From Emiliania huxleyi CCMP1516 (lineage: Eukaryota > Haptophyta > Isochrysidales > Noelaerhabdaceae), in the NCBI RefSeq assembly GCF_000372725.1, contig NW_005200416.1:30069-94068 (forward strand): DNA of 64,000 nt, written 5' to 3'. Both the position numbers and the translations under genes were made by a program. This document shows positions 8,093 through 20,760 of the stretch, piece after piece (the stretch's first letter is position 1; every line of letters starts with the position of its first letter). The notes beneath the pieces are model-generated. The model made no database searches. It saw nothing but the letters and a program-made list of their open reading frames with translations, and had not been told where the DNA came from.

Positions 8093-11000
8093 TCAAGTGT
8101 CGCCGCCGCCGCAAGGCGGACGGCGCCCGCCGCCCAGCCAACAGTGGCTAGGGCGGGGGAAGGGTGGATTCGAGCCGCCCGCACGCTCGTGCGGTAGGGA
8201 GGCTCGTGTAAAGCACGCCGTGCGCAAGCACAGGTGCGCGTTTGAAGCATTCGAGTCGCAGCAGCGAAGGCTGCTGTTTACTGGTTTGTGGCACGCCACG
8301 CGTCTCGCGCGGTGAGTGCTGAGATACGCCCCGAGCACGATCGCCGGGGCGGCTGCATGACTAGAACGACCCGTGACGTGGCACAGGTCGAGTAGAGAGG
8401 GCCGCACACGCGTCCTTGCGGGCGGCCCGTTGTGAAGGGTCGAGCGCGCCGAAGCGAGGTGTGCTCGTGTTGCAAGTGTCGCCGTCGCCGCAAGGCGGAC
8501 GGCGCCCACCGCCCAGCCAACAGTGGCTAGGGCGGGGGAAGGGTGGATTCGAGCCGCCCGCACGCTCGTGCGGTCGGGGGCTCGTGTAGGGCACGCCGTG
8601 CGCAAGCACAGGTGCGCGTTTGAAGCATTCGAGTCGCAGCAGCGGAGGCTGCTGCTTACTGGTTTGTGGCACGCCACGCGTCTCGCGCGGTGAGTGCTGA
8701 GATACGCCCCGAGCACGATCGCCGGGGCGGCTGCATGACTAGAACGACCCGTGCCGTGGCACAGGTCGAGTAGAGAGGGCCGCACACGCGTCCTTGCGGG
8801 CGGCCCGTTGTGAAGGATCGAGCGCGCCGAAGCGAGGTGTGCTCGTGTTGCAAGTGTCGCCGCCGCAACAAGGCGGACGGCGCCCGCCGCCCAGCCAACA
8901 GTGGCTAGGGCGGGGGAAGGGTGGATTCGAGCCGCCCGCACGCTCGTGCGGTAGGGAGGCTTGTGTAGAGCACGCCGTGCGCAAGCACAGGTGCGCGTTT
9001 GAAGCATGGAGTCGCAGCAGCGAAGGCTGCTGCTTACTGGTTTGTGGCACGCCACGCATCTCGCGCGGTGAGTGCTGAGATACGCACCGAGCACGATCGC
9101 CGGGGCGGCTGCATGACTAGAACGACCCGTGCCGTGGCACAGGTCGAGTAGAGAGGGCCGCACACGCGTCCTTGCGGGCGGCCCGTTGTGAAGGATCGAG
9201 CACACCGAAGCGAGGTGTGCTCGTGTTGCAAGTGTCGCCGCCGCCGCAAGGCGGACGGCGCCCACCGCCCAGCCAACAGTGGCTAGGGCGGGGGAAGGGT
9301 GGATTCGAGCCGCCCGCACGCTCGTGTGGTAGGGAGGCTCGTGTAGAGCACGCCGTGCGCAAGCACAGGTGCGCGTTTGAAGCATTCGAGTCGCAGCAGC
9401 GAAGGCTGCTGCTTACTGGTTTGTGTGGCACTCCACGCGTCTCGCGCGGTGAGTGCTGAGATACGCCCCGAGCACGATCGCCGGGGCGGCTGCATGACTA
9501 GAACGACCCGTGCCGTGGCACAGGTCGAGTAGAGAGGGCCGCACACGCGTCCTTGCGGGCGGCCCGTTGTGAAGGGTCGAGCGCGCCGAAGCGAGGTGTG
9601 CTCGTGTTGCAAGTGTCGCCGCCGCCGCAAGGCGGACGGCGCCCACCGCCCAGCCAACAGTGGCTAGGCCGGGGGAAGGGTGGATTCGAGCCGCCCGCAC
9701 GCTCGTGTGGCCGGGAGGCTCGTGTAGAGCACGCCGTGCGCAAGCACAGGTGCGCGTTTGAAGCATTCGAGTCGCAGCAGCGAAGGCTGCTGTTTACTGG
9801 TTTGTGGCACGCCACGCATCTCGCGCGGTGAGTGCTGAGATACGCCCCGAGCACGATCGCCGGGGCGGCTGCATGACTAGAACGACCCGCGCCGTGGCAC
9901 AGGTCGAGTAGAGAGGGCCGCACACGCGTCCTTGCGGGCGGCCCGTTGTGAAGGATCGAGCACACCGAAGCGAGGTGTGCTCGTGTTGCAAGTGTCGCCG
10001 CCGCCGCAAGGCGGACGGCGCCCGCCGCCCAGCCAACAGTGGCTAGGGCGGGGGAAGGGTGGATTCGAGCCGCCCGCACGCTCGTGCGGTAGGGAGGCTT
10101 GTGTAGAGCACGCCTTGCGCAAGCACAGGTGCGCGTTTGAAGCATTCGAGTCGCAGCAGCGGAGGCTGCTGCTTACTGGTTTGTGGCACGCCACGCGTCT
10201 CGCGCGGTGAGTGCTGAGATACGCCCCGAGCACGATCGCCGGGGCGGCTGCATGACTAGAACGACCCGTGCCGTGGCACAGGTCGAGTAGAGAGGGCCGC
10301 ACACGCGTCCTTGCGGGCGGCCCGTTGTGAAGGGTCGAGCGCGCCGAAGCGAGGTGTGCTCGTGTTGCAAGTGTCGCCGCCGCCGCAAGGCGGACGGCGC
10401 CCACCGCCCAGCCAACAGTCGGTAGGGCGGGGAAAGGTGAATTCGAGCCGCCCGCACGCTCGTGCGGTAGGGAGGCTCGTGTAGAGCACGCCGTGCGCAA
10501 GCACAGGTGCGCGTTTGAAGCATTCGAGTCGCAGCAGCGGAGGCTGCTGTTTACTGGTTTGTGTGGCACTCCACGCGTCTCGCGCGGTGAGTGCTGAGAT
10601 ACGCCCCGAGCACGATCGCCGGGGCGGCTGCATGACTAGAACGACCCGTGCCGTGGCACAGGTCGAGTAGAGAGGGCCGCACACGCGTCCTTGCGGGCGG
10701 CCCGTTGTGAAGGGTCGAGCGCGCCGAAGCGAGGTGTGCTCGTGTTGCAAGTGTCGCCGCCGCCGCCGGGGGAAAGGTGAATTCGAGCCGCCCGCACGCT
10801 CGTGCGGTAGGGAGGCTCGTGTAGAGCACGCCGTGCGCAAGCACAGGTGCGCGTTTGAAGCATTCGAGTCGCAGCAGCGGAGGCTGCTGCTTACTGGTTT
10901 GTGGCACGCCACGCGTCTCGCGCGGTGAGTGCTGAGATACGCCCCGAGCACGATCGCCGGGGCGGCTGCATGACTAGAACGACTCGTGCCGTGGCACAGG

Positions 11001-14000
11001 CCGAGTAGAGAGGGCCGCACACGCGTCCTTGCGGGCGGCCCGTTGTGAAGGGTCGAGCGCGCCGAAGCGAGGTGTGCTCGTGTTGCAAGTGTCGCCGCCG
11101 CCGCAAGGCGGACGGCACCCACCGCCCAGCCAACAGTGGCTAGGGCGGGGGAAGGGTGGATTCGAGCCGCCCGCACGCTCGTGTGGCCGGGAGGCTCGTG
11201 TAGAGCACGCCGTGCGCAAGCACAGGTGCGCGTTTGAAGCATTCGAGTCGCAGTAGCGAAGGCTGCTGCTTACTGGTTTGTGTGGCACTCCACGCGTCTC
11301 GCGCGGTGAGTGCTGAGATACGCCCCGAGCACGATCGCCGGGGCGGCTGCATGACTAGAACGACCCGTGCCGTGGCACAGGTCGAGTAGAGAGGGCCGCA
11401 CACGCGTCCTTGCGGGCGGCCCGTTGTGAAGGGTCGAGCGCGCCGAAGCGAGGTGTGCTCGTGTTGCAAGTGTCGCCGCCGCCGCAAGGCGGACGGCGCC
11501 CGCCGCCCAGCCAACAGTGGCTAGGCCGGGGGAAGGGTGGATTCGAGCCGCCCGCACGCTCGTGCGGTAGGGAGGCTCGTGTAGAGCACGCCGTGCGCAA
11601 GCACAGGTGCGCGTTTGAAGCATTCGAGTCGCAGCAGCGGAGGCTGCTGTTTACTGGTTTGTGTGGCACTCCACGCGTCTCGCGCGGTGAGTGCTGAGAT
11701 ACGCCCCGAGCACGATCGCCGGGGCGGCTGCATGACTAGAACGACCCGTGCCGTGGCACAGGTCGAGTAGAGAGGGCCGCACACGCGTCCTTGCGGGCGG
11801 CCCGTTGTGAAGGGTCGAGCGCGCCGAAGCGAGGTGTGCTCGTGTTGCAAGTGTCGCCGCCGCCGCAAGGCGGACGGCGCCCACCGCCCAGCCAACAGTG
11901 GCTAGGGCGGGGAAAGGTGGATTCGAGCCGCCCGCACGCTCGTGCGGTAGGGAGGCTCGTGTAGAGCACGCCGTGCGCAAGCACAGGTGCGCGTTTGAAG
12001 CATTCGAGTCGCAGCAGCGGAGGCTGCTGCTTACTGGTTTGTGGCACGCCACGCGTCTCGCGCGGTGAGTGCTGAGATACGCCCCGAGCACGATCGCCGG
12101 GGCGGCTGCATGACTAGAACGACCCGCGCCGTGGCACAGGTCGAGTAGAGAGGGCCGCACACGCGTCCTTGCGGGCGGCCCGTTGTGAAGGGTCGAGCGC
12201 GCCGAAGCGAGGTGTGCTCGTGTTGCAAGTGTCGCAGCCGCCGCAAGGCGGACGGCGCCCACCGCCCAGCCAACAGTGGCTAGGGCGGGGAAGGGTGGAT
12301 TCGAGCCGCCCGCACGCTCGTGCGGTAGGGAGGCTCGTGTAGGGCACGCCGTGCGCAAGCACAGGTGCGCGTTTGAAGCATTCGAGTCGCAGCAGCGGAG
12401 GCTGCTGTTTACTGGTTTGTGGCACGCCACGCATCTCGCGCGGTGAGTGCTGAGATACGCACCGAGCACGATCGCCGGGGCGGCTGCATGACTAGAACGA
12501 CCCGTGCCGTGGCACAGGTCGAGTAGAGAGGGCCGCACACGCGTCCTTGCGGGCGGCCCGTTGTGAAGGATCGAGCACACCGGAGCGAGGTGTGCTCGTG
12601 TTGCAAGTGTCGCCGCCGCCGCAAGGCGGACGGCGCCCACCGCCCAGCCAACAGTGGCTAGGGCGGGGGAAGGGTGGATTCGAGCCGCCCGCACGCTCGT
12701 GTGGCCGGGAGGCTCGTGTAGAGCACGCCGTGCGCAAGCACAGGTGCGCGTTTGAAGCATTCGAGTCGCAGCAGCGAAGGCTGCTGTTTACTGGTTTGTG
12801 GCACGCCACGCATCTCGCGCGGTGAGTGATGAGATACGCCCCGAGCACGATCGCCGGGGCGGCTGCATGACTAGAACGACCCGTGCCGTGGCACAGGTCG
12901 AGTAGAGAGGGCCGCACACGCGTCCTTGCGGGCGGCCCGTTGTGAAGGATCGAGCACACCGGAGCGAGGTGTGCTCGTGTTGCAAGTGTCGCCGCCGCCG
13001 CAAGGCGGACGGCGCCCACCGCCCAGCCAACAGTGGCTAGGCCGGGGGAAGGGTGGATTCGAGCCGCCCGCACGCTCGTGTGGCCGGGAGGCTCGTGTAG
13101 AGCACGCCGTGCGCAAGCACAGGTGCGCGTTTGAAGCATTCGAGTCGCAGCAGCGAAGGCTGCTGCTTACTGGTTTGTGGCACGCCACGCGTCTCGCGCG
13201 GTGAGTGCTGAGATACGCCCCGAGCACGATCGCCGGGGCGGCTGCATGACTAGAACGACCCGCGCCGTGGCACAGGTCGAGTAGAGAGGGCCGCACACGC
13301 GTCCTTGCGGGCGGCCCGTTGTGAAGGGTCGAGCGCGCCGAAGCGAGGTGTGCTCGTGTTGCAAGTGTCGCAGCCGCCGCAAGGCGGACGGCGCCCACCG
13401 CCCAGCCAACAGTGGCTAGGGCGGGGAAAGGTGGATTCGAGCCGCCCGCACGCTCGTGCGGTAGGGAGGCTCGTGTAGAGCACGCCGTGCGCAAGCACAG
13501 GTGCGCGTTTGAAGCATTCGAGTCGCAGCAGCGGAGGCTGCTGCTTACTGGTTTGTGGCACGCCACGCGTCTCGCGCGGTGAGTGCTGAGATACGCCCCG
13601 AGCACGATCGCCGGGGCGGCTGCATGACTAGAACGACCCGCGCCGTGGCACAGGTCGAGTAGAGAGGGCCGCACACGCGTCCTTGCGGGCGGCCCGTTGT
13701 GAAGGGTCGAGCGCGCCGAAGCGAGGTGTGCTCGTGTTGCAAGTGTCGCCGCCGCCGCAAGGCGGACGGCGCCCACCGCCCAGCCAACAGTGGCTAGGGC
13801 GGGGGAAGGGTGGATTCGAGCCGCCCGCACGCTCGTGCGGCCGGGGGGCTCGTGTAGAGCACGCCGTGCGCAAGCACAGGTGCGCGTTTGAAGCATTCGA
13901 GTCGCAGCAGCGACGGTTGCTGTTTACTGGTTTGTGTGGCACGCCACGCGTCTCGCGCGGTGAGTGCTGAGATACGCCCCGAGCACGATCGCCGGGGCGG

Positions 14001-14140
14001 CTGCATGACTAGAACGACCCGTGCCGTGGCACAGGCCGAGTAGAGAGGGCCGCACACGCGTCCTTGCGGGCGGCCCGTTGTGAAGGATCGAGCGCGCCGA
14101 AGCGAGGCGTGCTCGTGTTGCAAGTGTCGCCGCCACCGCT
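8093..14140. repeat. Tandem satellite, about 16 units of ~379 bp
   Basis: Markers such as CAAGTGTCGCC, TGGCACGCCACGC and GGGCGGCCCGTTGTGAAG recur every 378-381 nt. Units differ by scattered substitutions, 1-3 nt indels and one ~75-nt deletion near 10763, so homogenisation is incomplete. Each unit contains several self-complementary stretches (CAGCAGCGAAGGCTGCTG, GCACGCCGTGC, CGCCGCCGCAAGGCGGACGGCG). Long open frames on both strands are a by-product of GC content. I find no 5S rRNA, spliced-leader or snRNA signature. Confidence 0.93.
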
Positions 14141-14622
14141 GCACGCGGGCTGGGCTATCGCCTGCAGGATGAGGCTAAAAGAGGCATAGTTCCCCGCGTA
14201 GAGCACATAGCAAAAGGACTCCCAATCTAAGCAAAGCCAGTTGCTCCATCCGGATGACGCATCAGAACTGAGAAATTTCCGTTGACAGAGAGCTGCTCGG
14301 TGTGACGACGTGTGGTGTCCATCCCAAATGCGCCGCTGGCGCACTGTGGGGCGGGGGGGGAGGTCAAAGCGAGTCGCCCAGGCTCCCTGCTGGGCGGCTC
14401 GCGTCGTGTTTGTAACGGTTCGAAGAAGCTCTTTGTTCACGGTTGCACCGTGAACAGGAGATTGGTCGAGGCTATGCACAAGCGATGCGCGTAGACTCCG
14501 TGTGGCTCTGGGCTGCAGCCTGTTAGAGAGCCGAGTCGCTTTAATAGCACGGCCGGGCACGGTCGTACCTCGCGTGCCCTCTGTGCGAAAAAGAAATCGC
14601 ACATTCAGAATTTCACAATTAC
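14141..14622. other. Satellite-flanking spacer, possible transposon debris
   Basis: A minus-strand frame around 14150-14400 encodes a more protein-like stretch rich in Trp, Leu and Tyr (SSGWSNWLCLDWESF). It runs into the satellite and has no recognisable domain. Otherwise nothing seen. Confidence 0.3.
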
Positions 14623-15389
14623 ACTAGTTTATCTCGGCTTCTCCACATGAACCAAGCATCAGCACCGTGAGGTGTGATACATTGGCGCGTAAAGGGTCAG
14701 TCTGGAGTCGCGTGCCTCCACAACGGAAGAGCTACGCAGTACCTGACATCCCCCGGGGTCTTGCCACTAAAGGCGGAGGGTTGGGACTCAAACAGCTTGG
14801 ACGAACTGCAGGTCCGGAGGTAACCTCAACGTCCTGCAGCCGGCCGCGGCGCCGTAAGGGTTCGCACCTCAGACCAAGTAGAGAGAGAGGTGGAGCTCAC
14901 CACACGTGGAGCACCTACCGCCGCGTAAACGACGCGGGAGTCTCCCCCGCATAAAGAGGGGGGAGAGGTAAGATGGGCCGACGACAGGACCCATTACGCG
15001 AGCAGAGGCTCGAGCTGACTTCGCCGTGAGAGCCACGGTGGATCCCATGATAGCGTGAGAGCTTAGCATGCCACCAAGGAGAGGGTGGGTGGGAACCAAA
15101 GAGAGATGGCGCAGCCGGAGGGCTGGCGCCGTCAGAGAGGATGGAGCGGCCACAGAGGTGGCGCGGCATCAGGTCCCATGAGCAGGGAGAGAGCGCAGCG
15201 AGAGCGCCGCGCATGAGGAGCAAGGGCCAAGCGCGCTCGCGAAAGTAGGCGGCGAAAGCGCGCGCCAGCTGAAGTGCAAGTTTGGTGTTCACAGCAGCGG
15301 AGGCTGAGTGAAGACCGCATGCGATGTGCGCGAGGGCACACGAGAGGGACTCAGGAGAGGTATCCGTGAGTACCCTACGATAAACTAGT
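14623..15389. mobile_element. Short element with 11-bp terminal inverted repeats, copy 1
   Basis: It begins ACTAGTTTATC and ends GATAAACTAGT. The first ~135 nt recur at 15434-15570 and the last ~300 nt at 20476-20716. A 44-nt flank (15390-15433) follows and is repeated after copy 2 at 20717-20760. No transposase is visible; it looks non-autonomous. Confidence 0.6.
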
Positions 15390-15433
15390 GGCCTACCACG
15401 AGTTGGGGCCCCCACCCCAATCGTTATCGGCGG

Positions 15434-18400
15434 ACTAGTTTATCTCGGCTTCTCCACATGAACCAAGCATCAGCACCGTGAGGTGTGATACATTGGCGCG
15501 TAAAGGGTCAGTCTGGAGTCGCGTGCCTCCACAACGGAAGAGCTACGCAGTACCTGACATCCCAACGCAGAGTGGAGGGAGCGGGTGCAGACGGACCTCG
15601 CATCCCAATGAAGCCAGAAGAGGGGCAGATGCGCTCGTGACGAGGAGCGACCCCAGCGTGAAGCCTACATTCACGCCACGCCGCCCACGAGGCGGCACAC
15701 GAGACGAGGCTCGAGTAGACGAAGAGCGAGACGAGGCTCACTCGAGGCGGCGGCAGAGACAGCCGCCCGCCACGCCACGCTGCCCACGAGGCGGCACACG
15801 AGACGAGGCTCGAGTAGACGAAGGGCGAGACGAGGCTCACTCGAGGCGGCGGCAGAGACAGCCGCCCGCCACGCCGCCCCACGAGGCGGCACACGAGGCG
15901 AGGCTCGAGTAGACGAAGAGCGAGACGAGGCGCACTCGAGGCGGCGGCACAGACAGCCGCCCGCCACGCCACGCCGCCGACGAGGCGACGCACGAGACGA
16001 GGCTCGAGTAGACGAAGAGCGAGACGAGGCTCACTCGAGGCGGCGGCAGAGACAGCCGCCCGCCACGCCACGCTCCCCACAAGCGGCATACGAGGCGAGG
16101 CTCGAGTAGGCGAAGAGCGAGACGAGGCTCACTCGAGGCGGCGGCAGAGGCAGCCGCCCGCCACGCCGCCCACGAGGCGGCACACGAGACGAGGCTCGAG
16201 TAGACGAAGAGCGAGACGAGGCTCACACGAGGTGGCGGCAGAGACGGCCGCCCGCCACGCCACGCTCCCCACAAGCGGCATACGAGGCGAGGCTCGAGTA
16301 GACGAAGAGCGAGACGAGGCTCACTCGAGGCGGCAGCAGAGACGGCCGCCCACCACGCCGCGCCGCCCACGAGGCGGCACACGAGGCGAGGCTCGAGTAG
16401 ACGAAGAGCGAGACGAGACTCACACGAGGCGGCGGCAGAGACAGCCGCCCGCCACGCCACGCTCCCCACAAGCGGCATACGAGGCGAGGCTCGAGTAGGC
16501 GAAGAGCGAGACGAGGCTCACTCGAGGCGGCGGCAGAGGCAGCCGCCCGCCACGCCGCCCACGAGGCGGCACACGAGACGAGGCTCGAGTAGACGAAGAG
16601 CGAGACGAGGCTCACACGAGGTGGCGGCAGAGACGGCCGCCCGCCACGCCACGCTCCCCACAAGCGGCATACGAGGCGAGGCTCGAGTAGACGAAGAGCG
16701 AGACGAGGCTCACTCGAGGCGGCAGCAGAGACGGCCGCCCACCACGCCGCGCCGCCCACGAGGCGGCACACGAGGCGAGGCTCGAGTAGACGAAGAGCGA
16801 GACGCGACTCACACGAGGCGGAGGCAGAGACAGCCGCCCGCCACGCCACACCGCCGCACGAGGCGCACACGAGACGAGGCTCGAGTAGACGAAGAGCGAG
16901 ACGTGGCTCACCCGAGGCGGCGGCAGAGACAGCCGCCCGCCACGCCACGCTCCCCACAAGCGGCATACGAGGCGAGGCTCGAGTAGACGAAGAGCGAGAC
17001 GAGGCTCACTCGAGGCGGCGGCAGAGACAGCCGCCCGCCACGCCGCCCAAGAGGCGGCACACGAGACGAGGCTCGAGTAGACGAAGAGCGAGACGAGGCT
17101 CACTCGAGGCGGCGGCAGAGACAGCCGCCCGCCACGCCACACCGCCCCACGAGGCGGCACACGAGACGAGGCTCGAGTAGACGAAGAGCGAGACGAGGCT
17201 CACTCGAGGCGGCGGCAGAGACAGCCGCCCGCCACGCCACACCGCCCCACGAGGCGGCACACGAGACGAGGCTCGAGTAGACGAATAACGAGACGAGGCT
17301 CACTCGAGGCGGCGGCAGAGACAGCCGCCCGCCACGCCACACCGCCCCACGAGGCGGCACACGAGACGAGGCTCGAGTAGACGAAGAGCGAGACGAGGCT
17401 CACTCGAGGCGGCGGCAGAGACAGCCGCCCGCCACGCCGCCCAAGAGGCGGCACACGAGACGAGGCTCGAGTAGACGAATAACGAGACGAGGCTCACTCG
17501 AGGCGGCGGCAGAGACAGCCGCCCGCCACGCCACACCGCCCCACGAGGCGGCACACGAGACGAGGCTCGAGTAGACGAAGAGCGAGACGAGGCTCACTCG
17601 AGGCGGCGGCAGAGACAGCCGCCCGCCACGCCGCCCACGAGGCGGCACACGAGACGAGGCTCGAGTAGACGAAGAGCGAGACGAGGCTCACTCGAGGCGG
17701 TGGCAGAGACAGCCGCCCGCCACGCCGCCCCACGAGGCGGCACACGAGGCGAGGCTCGAGTAGACGAAGAGCGAGACGAGGCTCACTCGAGGCGGCGGCA
17801 CAGACAGCCGCCCGCCACGCCACGCCGCCCACGAGGCGCACACGAGACGAGGCTCGAGTAGACGAAGAGCGAGACGCGACTCACACGAGGCGGCGGCAGA
17901 GACAGCCGCCCGCCACGCCACGCCGCCCACGAGGCGGCATACGAGGCGAGGCTCGAGTAGACGAAGAGCGAGACGAGGCTCACTCGAGGCGGCGGCAGAG
18001 ACAGCCGCCCGCCACGCCACGCCGCCCACGAGGCGGCACACGAGACGAGGCTCGAGTAGACGAATAACGAGACGAGGCTCACTCGAGGCGGCGGCAGAGA
18101 CAGCCGCCCGCCACGCCACGCCGCCCCACGAGGCGGCACACGAGACGAGGCTCGAGTAGACGAAGAGCGAGACGAGGCTCACTCGAGGCGGCGGCAGAGA
18201 CAGCCGCCCGCCACGCCGCCCACGAGGCGGCACACGAGACGAGGCTCGAGTAGACGAAGAGCGAGACGAGGCTCACTCGAGGCGGCGGCAGAGACAGCAG
18301 CCCGCCACGCCACGCCCCCCACAAGCGGCATACGAGGCGAGGCTCGAGTAGACGAAGAGCGAGACGAGGCTCACTCGAGGCGGCGGCAGAGACAGCAGCC

Positions 18401-20716
18401 CGCCACGCCACGCCGCCCACGAGGCGGCACACGAGACGAGGCTCGAGTAGACGAAGAGCGAGACGAGGCTCACTCGAGGCGGAGGCAGAGACAGCAGCCC
18501 GCCACGCCACGCCGCCCACGAGGCGGCACACGAGACGAGGCTCGAGTAGACGAAGAGCGAGACGAGGCTCACACGAGGCGGCGGCAGAGACAGCCGCCCG
18601 CCACGCCACGCTCCCCACAAGCGGCATACGAGGCGAGGCTCGAGTAGACGAAGAGCGAGACGAGGCTCACTCGAGGCGGCGGCAGAGACAGCCGCCCGCC
18701 ACGCCACGCCACGCTCCCCACAAGCGGCATACGAGGCGAGGCTCGAGTAGACGAAGAGCGAGACGAGGCTCACTCGAGGCGGCGGCAGAGACAGCCGCCC
18801 GCCACGCCGCCCACGAGGCGGCACACGAGACGAGGCTCGAGTAGACGAAGAGCGAGACGAGGCTCACTCAAGGCGGCAGAGACGGCCGCCCGCCACGCCA
18901 CGCTCCCCACAAGCGGCATACGAGGCGAGGCTCGAGTAGACGAAGAGCGGGACGAGGCTCACACGAGGCGGCAGCAGAGACGGCCGCCCACCACGCCGCC
19001 CAAGAGGCGGCACACGAGGCGAGGCTCGAGTAGACGAAGAGCGAGACGAGGCTCACTCGAGGCGGCGGCAGAGACAGCCGCCCGCCACGCCACACCGCCC
19101 CACGAGGCGGCACACGAGACGAGGCTCGAGTAGACGAAGAGCGAGACGAGGCTCACTCGAGGCGGCGGCAGAGACAGCCGCCCGCCACGCCACACCGCCC
19201 CACGAGGCGGCACACGAGACGAGGCTCGAGTAGACGAATAACGAGACGAGGCTCACTCGAGGCGGCGGCAGAGACAGCCGCCCGCCACGCCACACCGCCC
19301 CACGAGGCGGCACACGAGACGAGGCTCGAGTAGACGAAGAGCGAGACGAGGCTCACTCAAGGCGGCAGCAGAGACAGCCGCCCGCCACGCCACGCCGCCC
19401 ACGAGGCGGCACACGAGACGAGGCTCGAGTAGACAAAGAGCGAGACGAGGCTCACTCGAGGCGGCGGCAGAGACAGCCGCCCGCCACGCCACGCCGCCCA
19501 CGAGGCGGCCCACGAGACGAGGCTCGAGCAGACAAAGAGCGAGACGAGGCTCACTCGAGGCGGCGGCAGAGACAGCCGCCCGCCACGCCACGCCGCCCAC
19601 GAGGCGGCACACGAGACGAGGCTCGAGTAGACGAAGAGCGCGACGAGGCTCACTCGAGGCGGCGGCAGAGACAGCCGCCCGCCACGCCACGCCGCCCACG
19701 AGGCGGCACACGAGACGAGGCTCGAGTAGACGAAGAGCGAGACGAGGCTCACTCGAGGCGGCGGCAGAGACAGCCGTCCGCCACGCCACGCCGCCCAAGA
19801 GGCGGCACACGAGACGAGGCTCGAGTAGACGAAGAGCGAGACGAGGCTCACTCGAGGCGGCGGCAGAGACAGCCGCCCGCCCGCCACGCCGCCCACGAGG
19901 CGGCAGACGAGGCGAGGCTCGAGTAGACGAAGAGCGAGACGAGGCTCACTCGAGGCGGCGGCAGAGACAGCAGCCCGCCTCGCCGCCCAAGAGGCGGCAC
20001 ACGAGACGAGGCTCGAGTAGACGAAGAGCGAGACGAGGCTCACTCGAGGCGGCAGCAGAGACAGCCGCCCGCCACGCCGCCCACGAGGGCGAACGAGGCG
20101 AGGCTTGAGCAGACAAAGAGAGCGAGACGAGGCTCACTCGAAGAGCAGCACGCGCCGCTGCACGGGCGGAGCAAGTGCCGGAGTGCTGCCTTGGATAGAG
20201 ATCTCCCAGAGCAACATGACAGCAGAGCTTATCGCCGGCGGGTCCAGAGAGAAAGGAGAAGCACGCCACGAGACGTGATGCAACAGCAGCACCAAGAGTG
20301 GGCTGTGGGGCCACCGCCCCTGGCCGCCAGGTGTACGAGGCCGTCGTGGCAGAGCTGAGGCGACCACGAGAGCGCCACAAGCGCGGCAGACGAGGCCGCC
20401 GCCCATCGTGTACTGCTGCCCAGAAACAGTCGCCAGCGACAGCAAGAATGGCGCAGACACAGATTCTGTGCCAACCAAAGAGAGATGGCGCAGCCGGAGG
20501 GCTGGCGCCGTCAGAGAGGATGGAGCGGCCACAGAGGTGGCGCGGCATCAGGTCCCATGAGCAGGGAGAGAGCGCAGCGAGAGCGCCGCGCATGAGGAGC
20601 AAGGGCCAAGGGTGTTCACAGCAGCGGAGGCTGAGTGAAGACCGCATGCGATGTGCGCGAGGGCACACGAGAGGGACTCAGGAGAGGTATCCGTGAGTAC
20701 CCTACGATAAACTAGT
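15434..20716. mobile_element. Element with the same inverted ends, copy 2, expanded by a satellite
   Basis: Head and tail match copy 1, and the same 11-bp inverted ends are present. The middle is replaced by ~4.5 kb of ~98-bp tandem repeats plus ~330 nt of unique sequence (20140-20475). The two copies are head to tail, separated and followed by the same 44-nt flank, as if one larger repeat unit had duplicated. Confidence 0.6.
15660..20130. repeat. Tandem satellite, about 45 units of 94-100 bp
   Basis: The unit contains CGAGGCTCGAGTAGACGAAG, then GCGAGACGAGGCTCACTCG and an AGACAGCCGCCCGCCACGCC block. Variant units recur in fixed groups: the stretch starting near 16078 repeats about 390 nt later, which points to higher-order structure. 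All ORFs within are repeat shadows. Confidence 0.93.
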
Positions 20717-20760
20717 GGCCTACCACGAGTTGGGGCCCCCACCCCAATCGTTATCGGCGG

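Noticed and set aside
8520-8560. tRNA-like A/B boxes in the 379-bp satellite (TGGCTAGGGCGGG, GGATTCGAGCC)
   Set aside because: The boxes are too close together to form D and T arms, and no cloverleaf can be drawn.
8093-14140. Dozens of ORFs of 70-430 codons on both strands
   Set aside because: They are copies of one satellite unit read in different frames; length follows from high GC and unit size, with no domain or codon signature.
15580-20130. Long minus-strand ORFs with repeated RLALRLLEPRLVCRL-type protein
   Set aside because: Pure translation of the ~98-bp satellite; the frame shifts with each indel between units.
8093-20130. CRISPR-like arrays
   Set aside because: Units are directly abutting with no unique spacers, in a eukaryotic context, and there are no cas genes.
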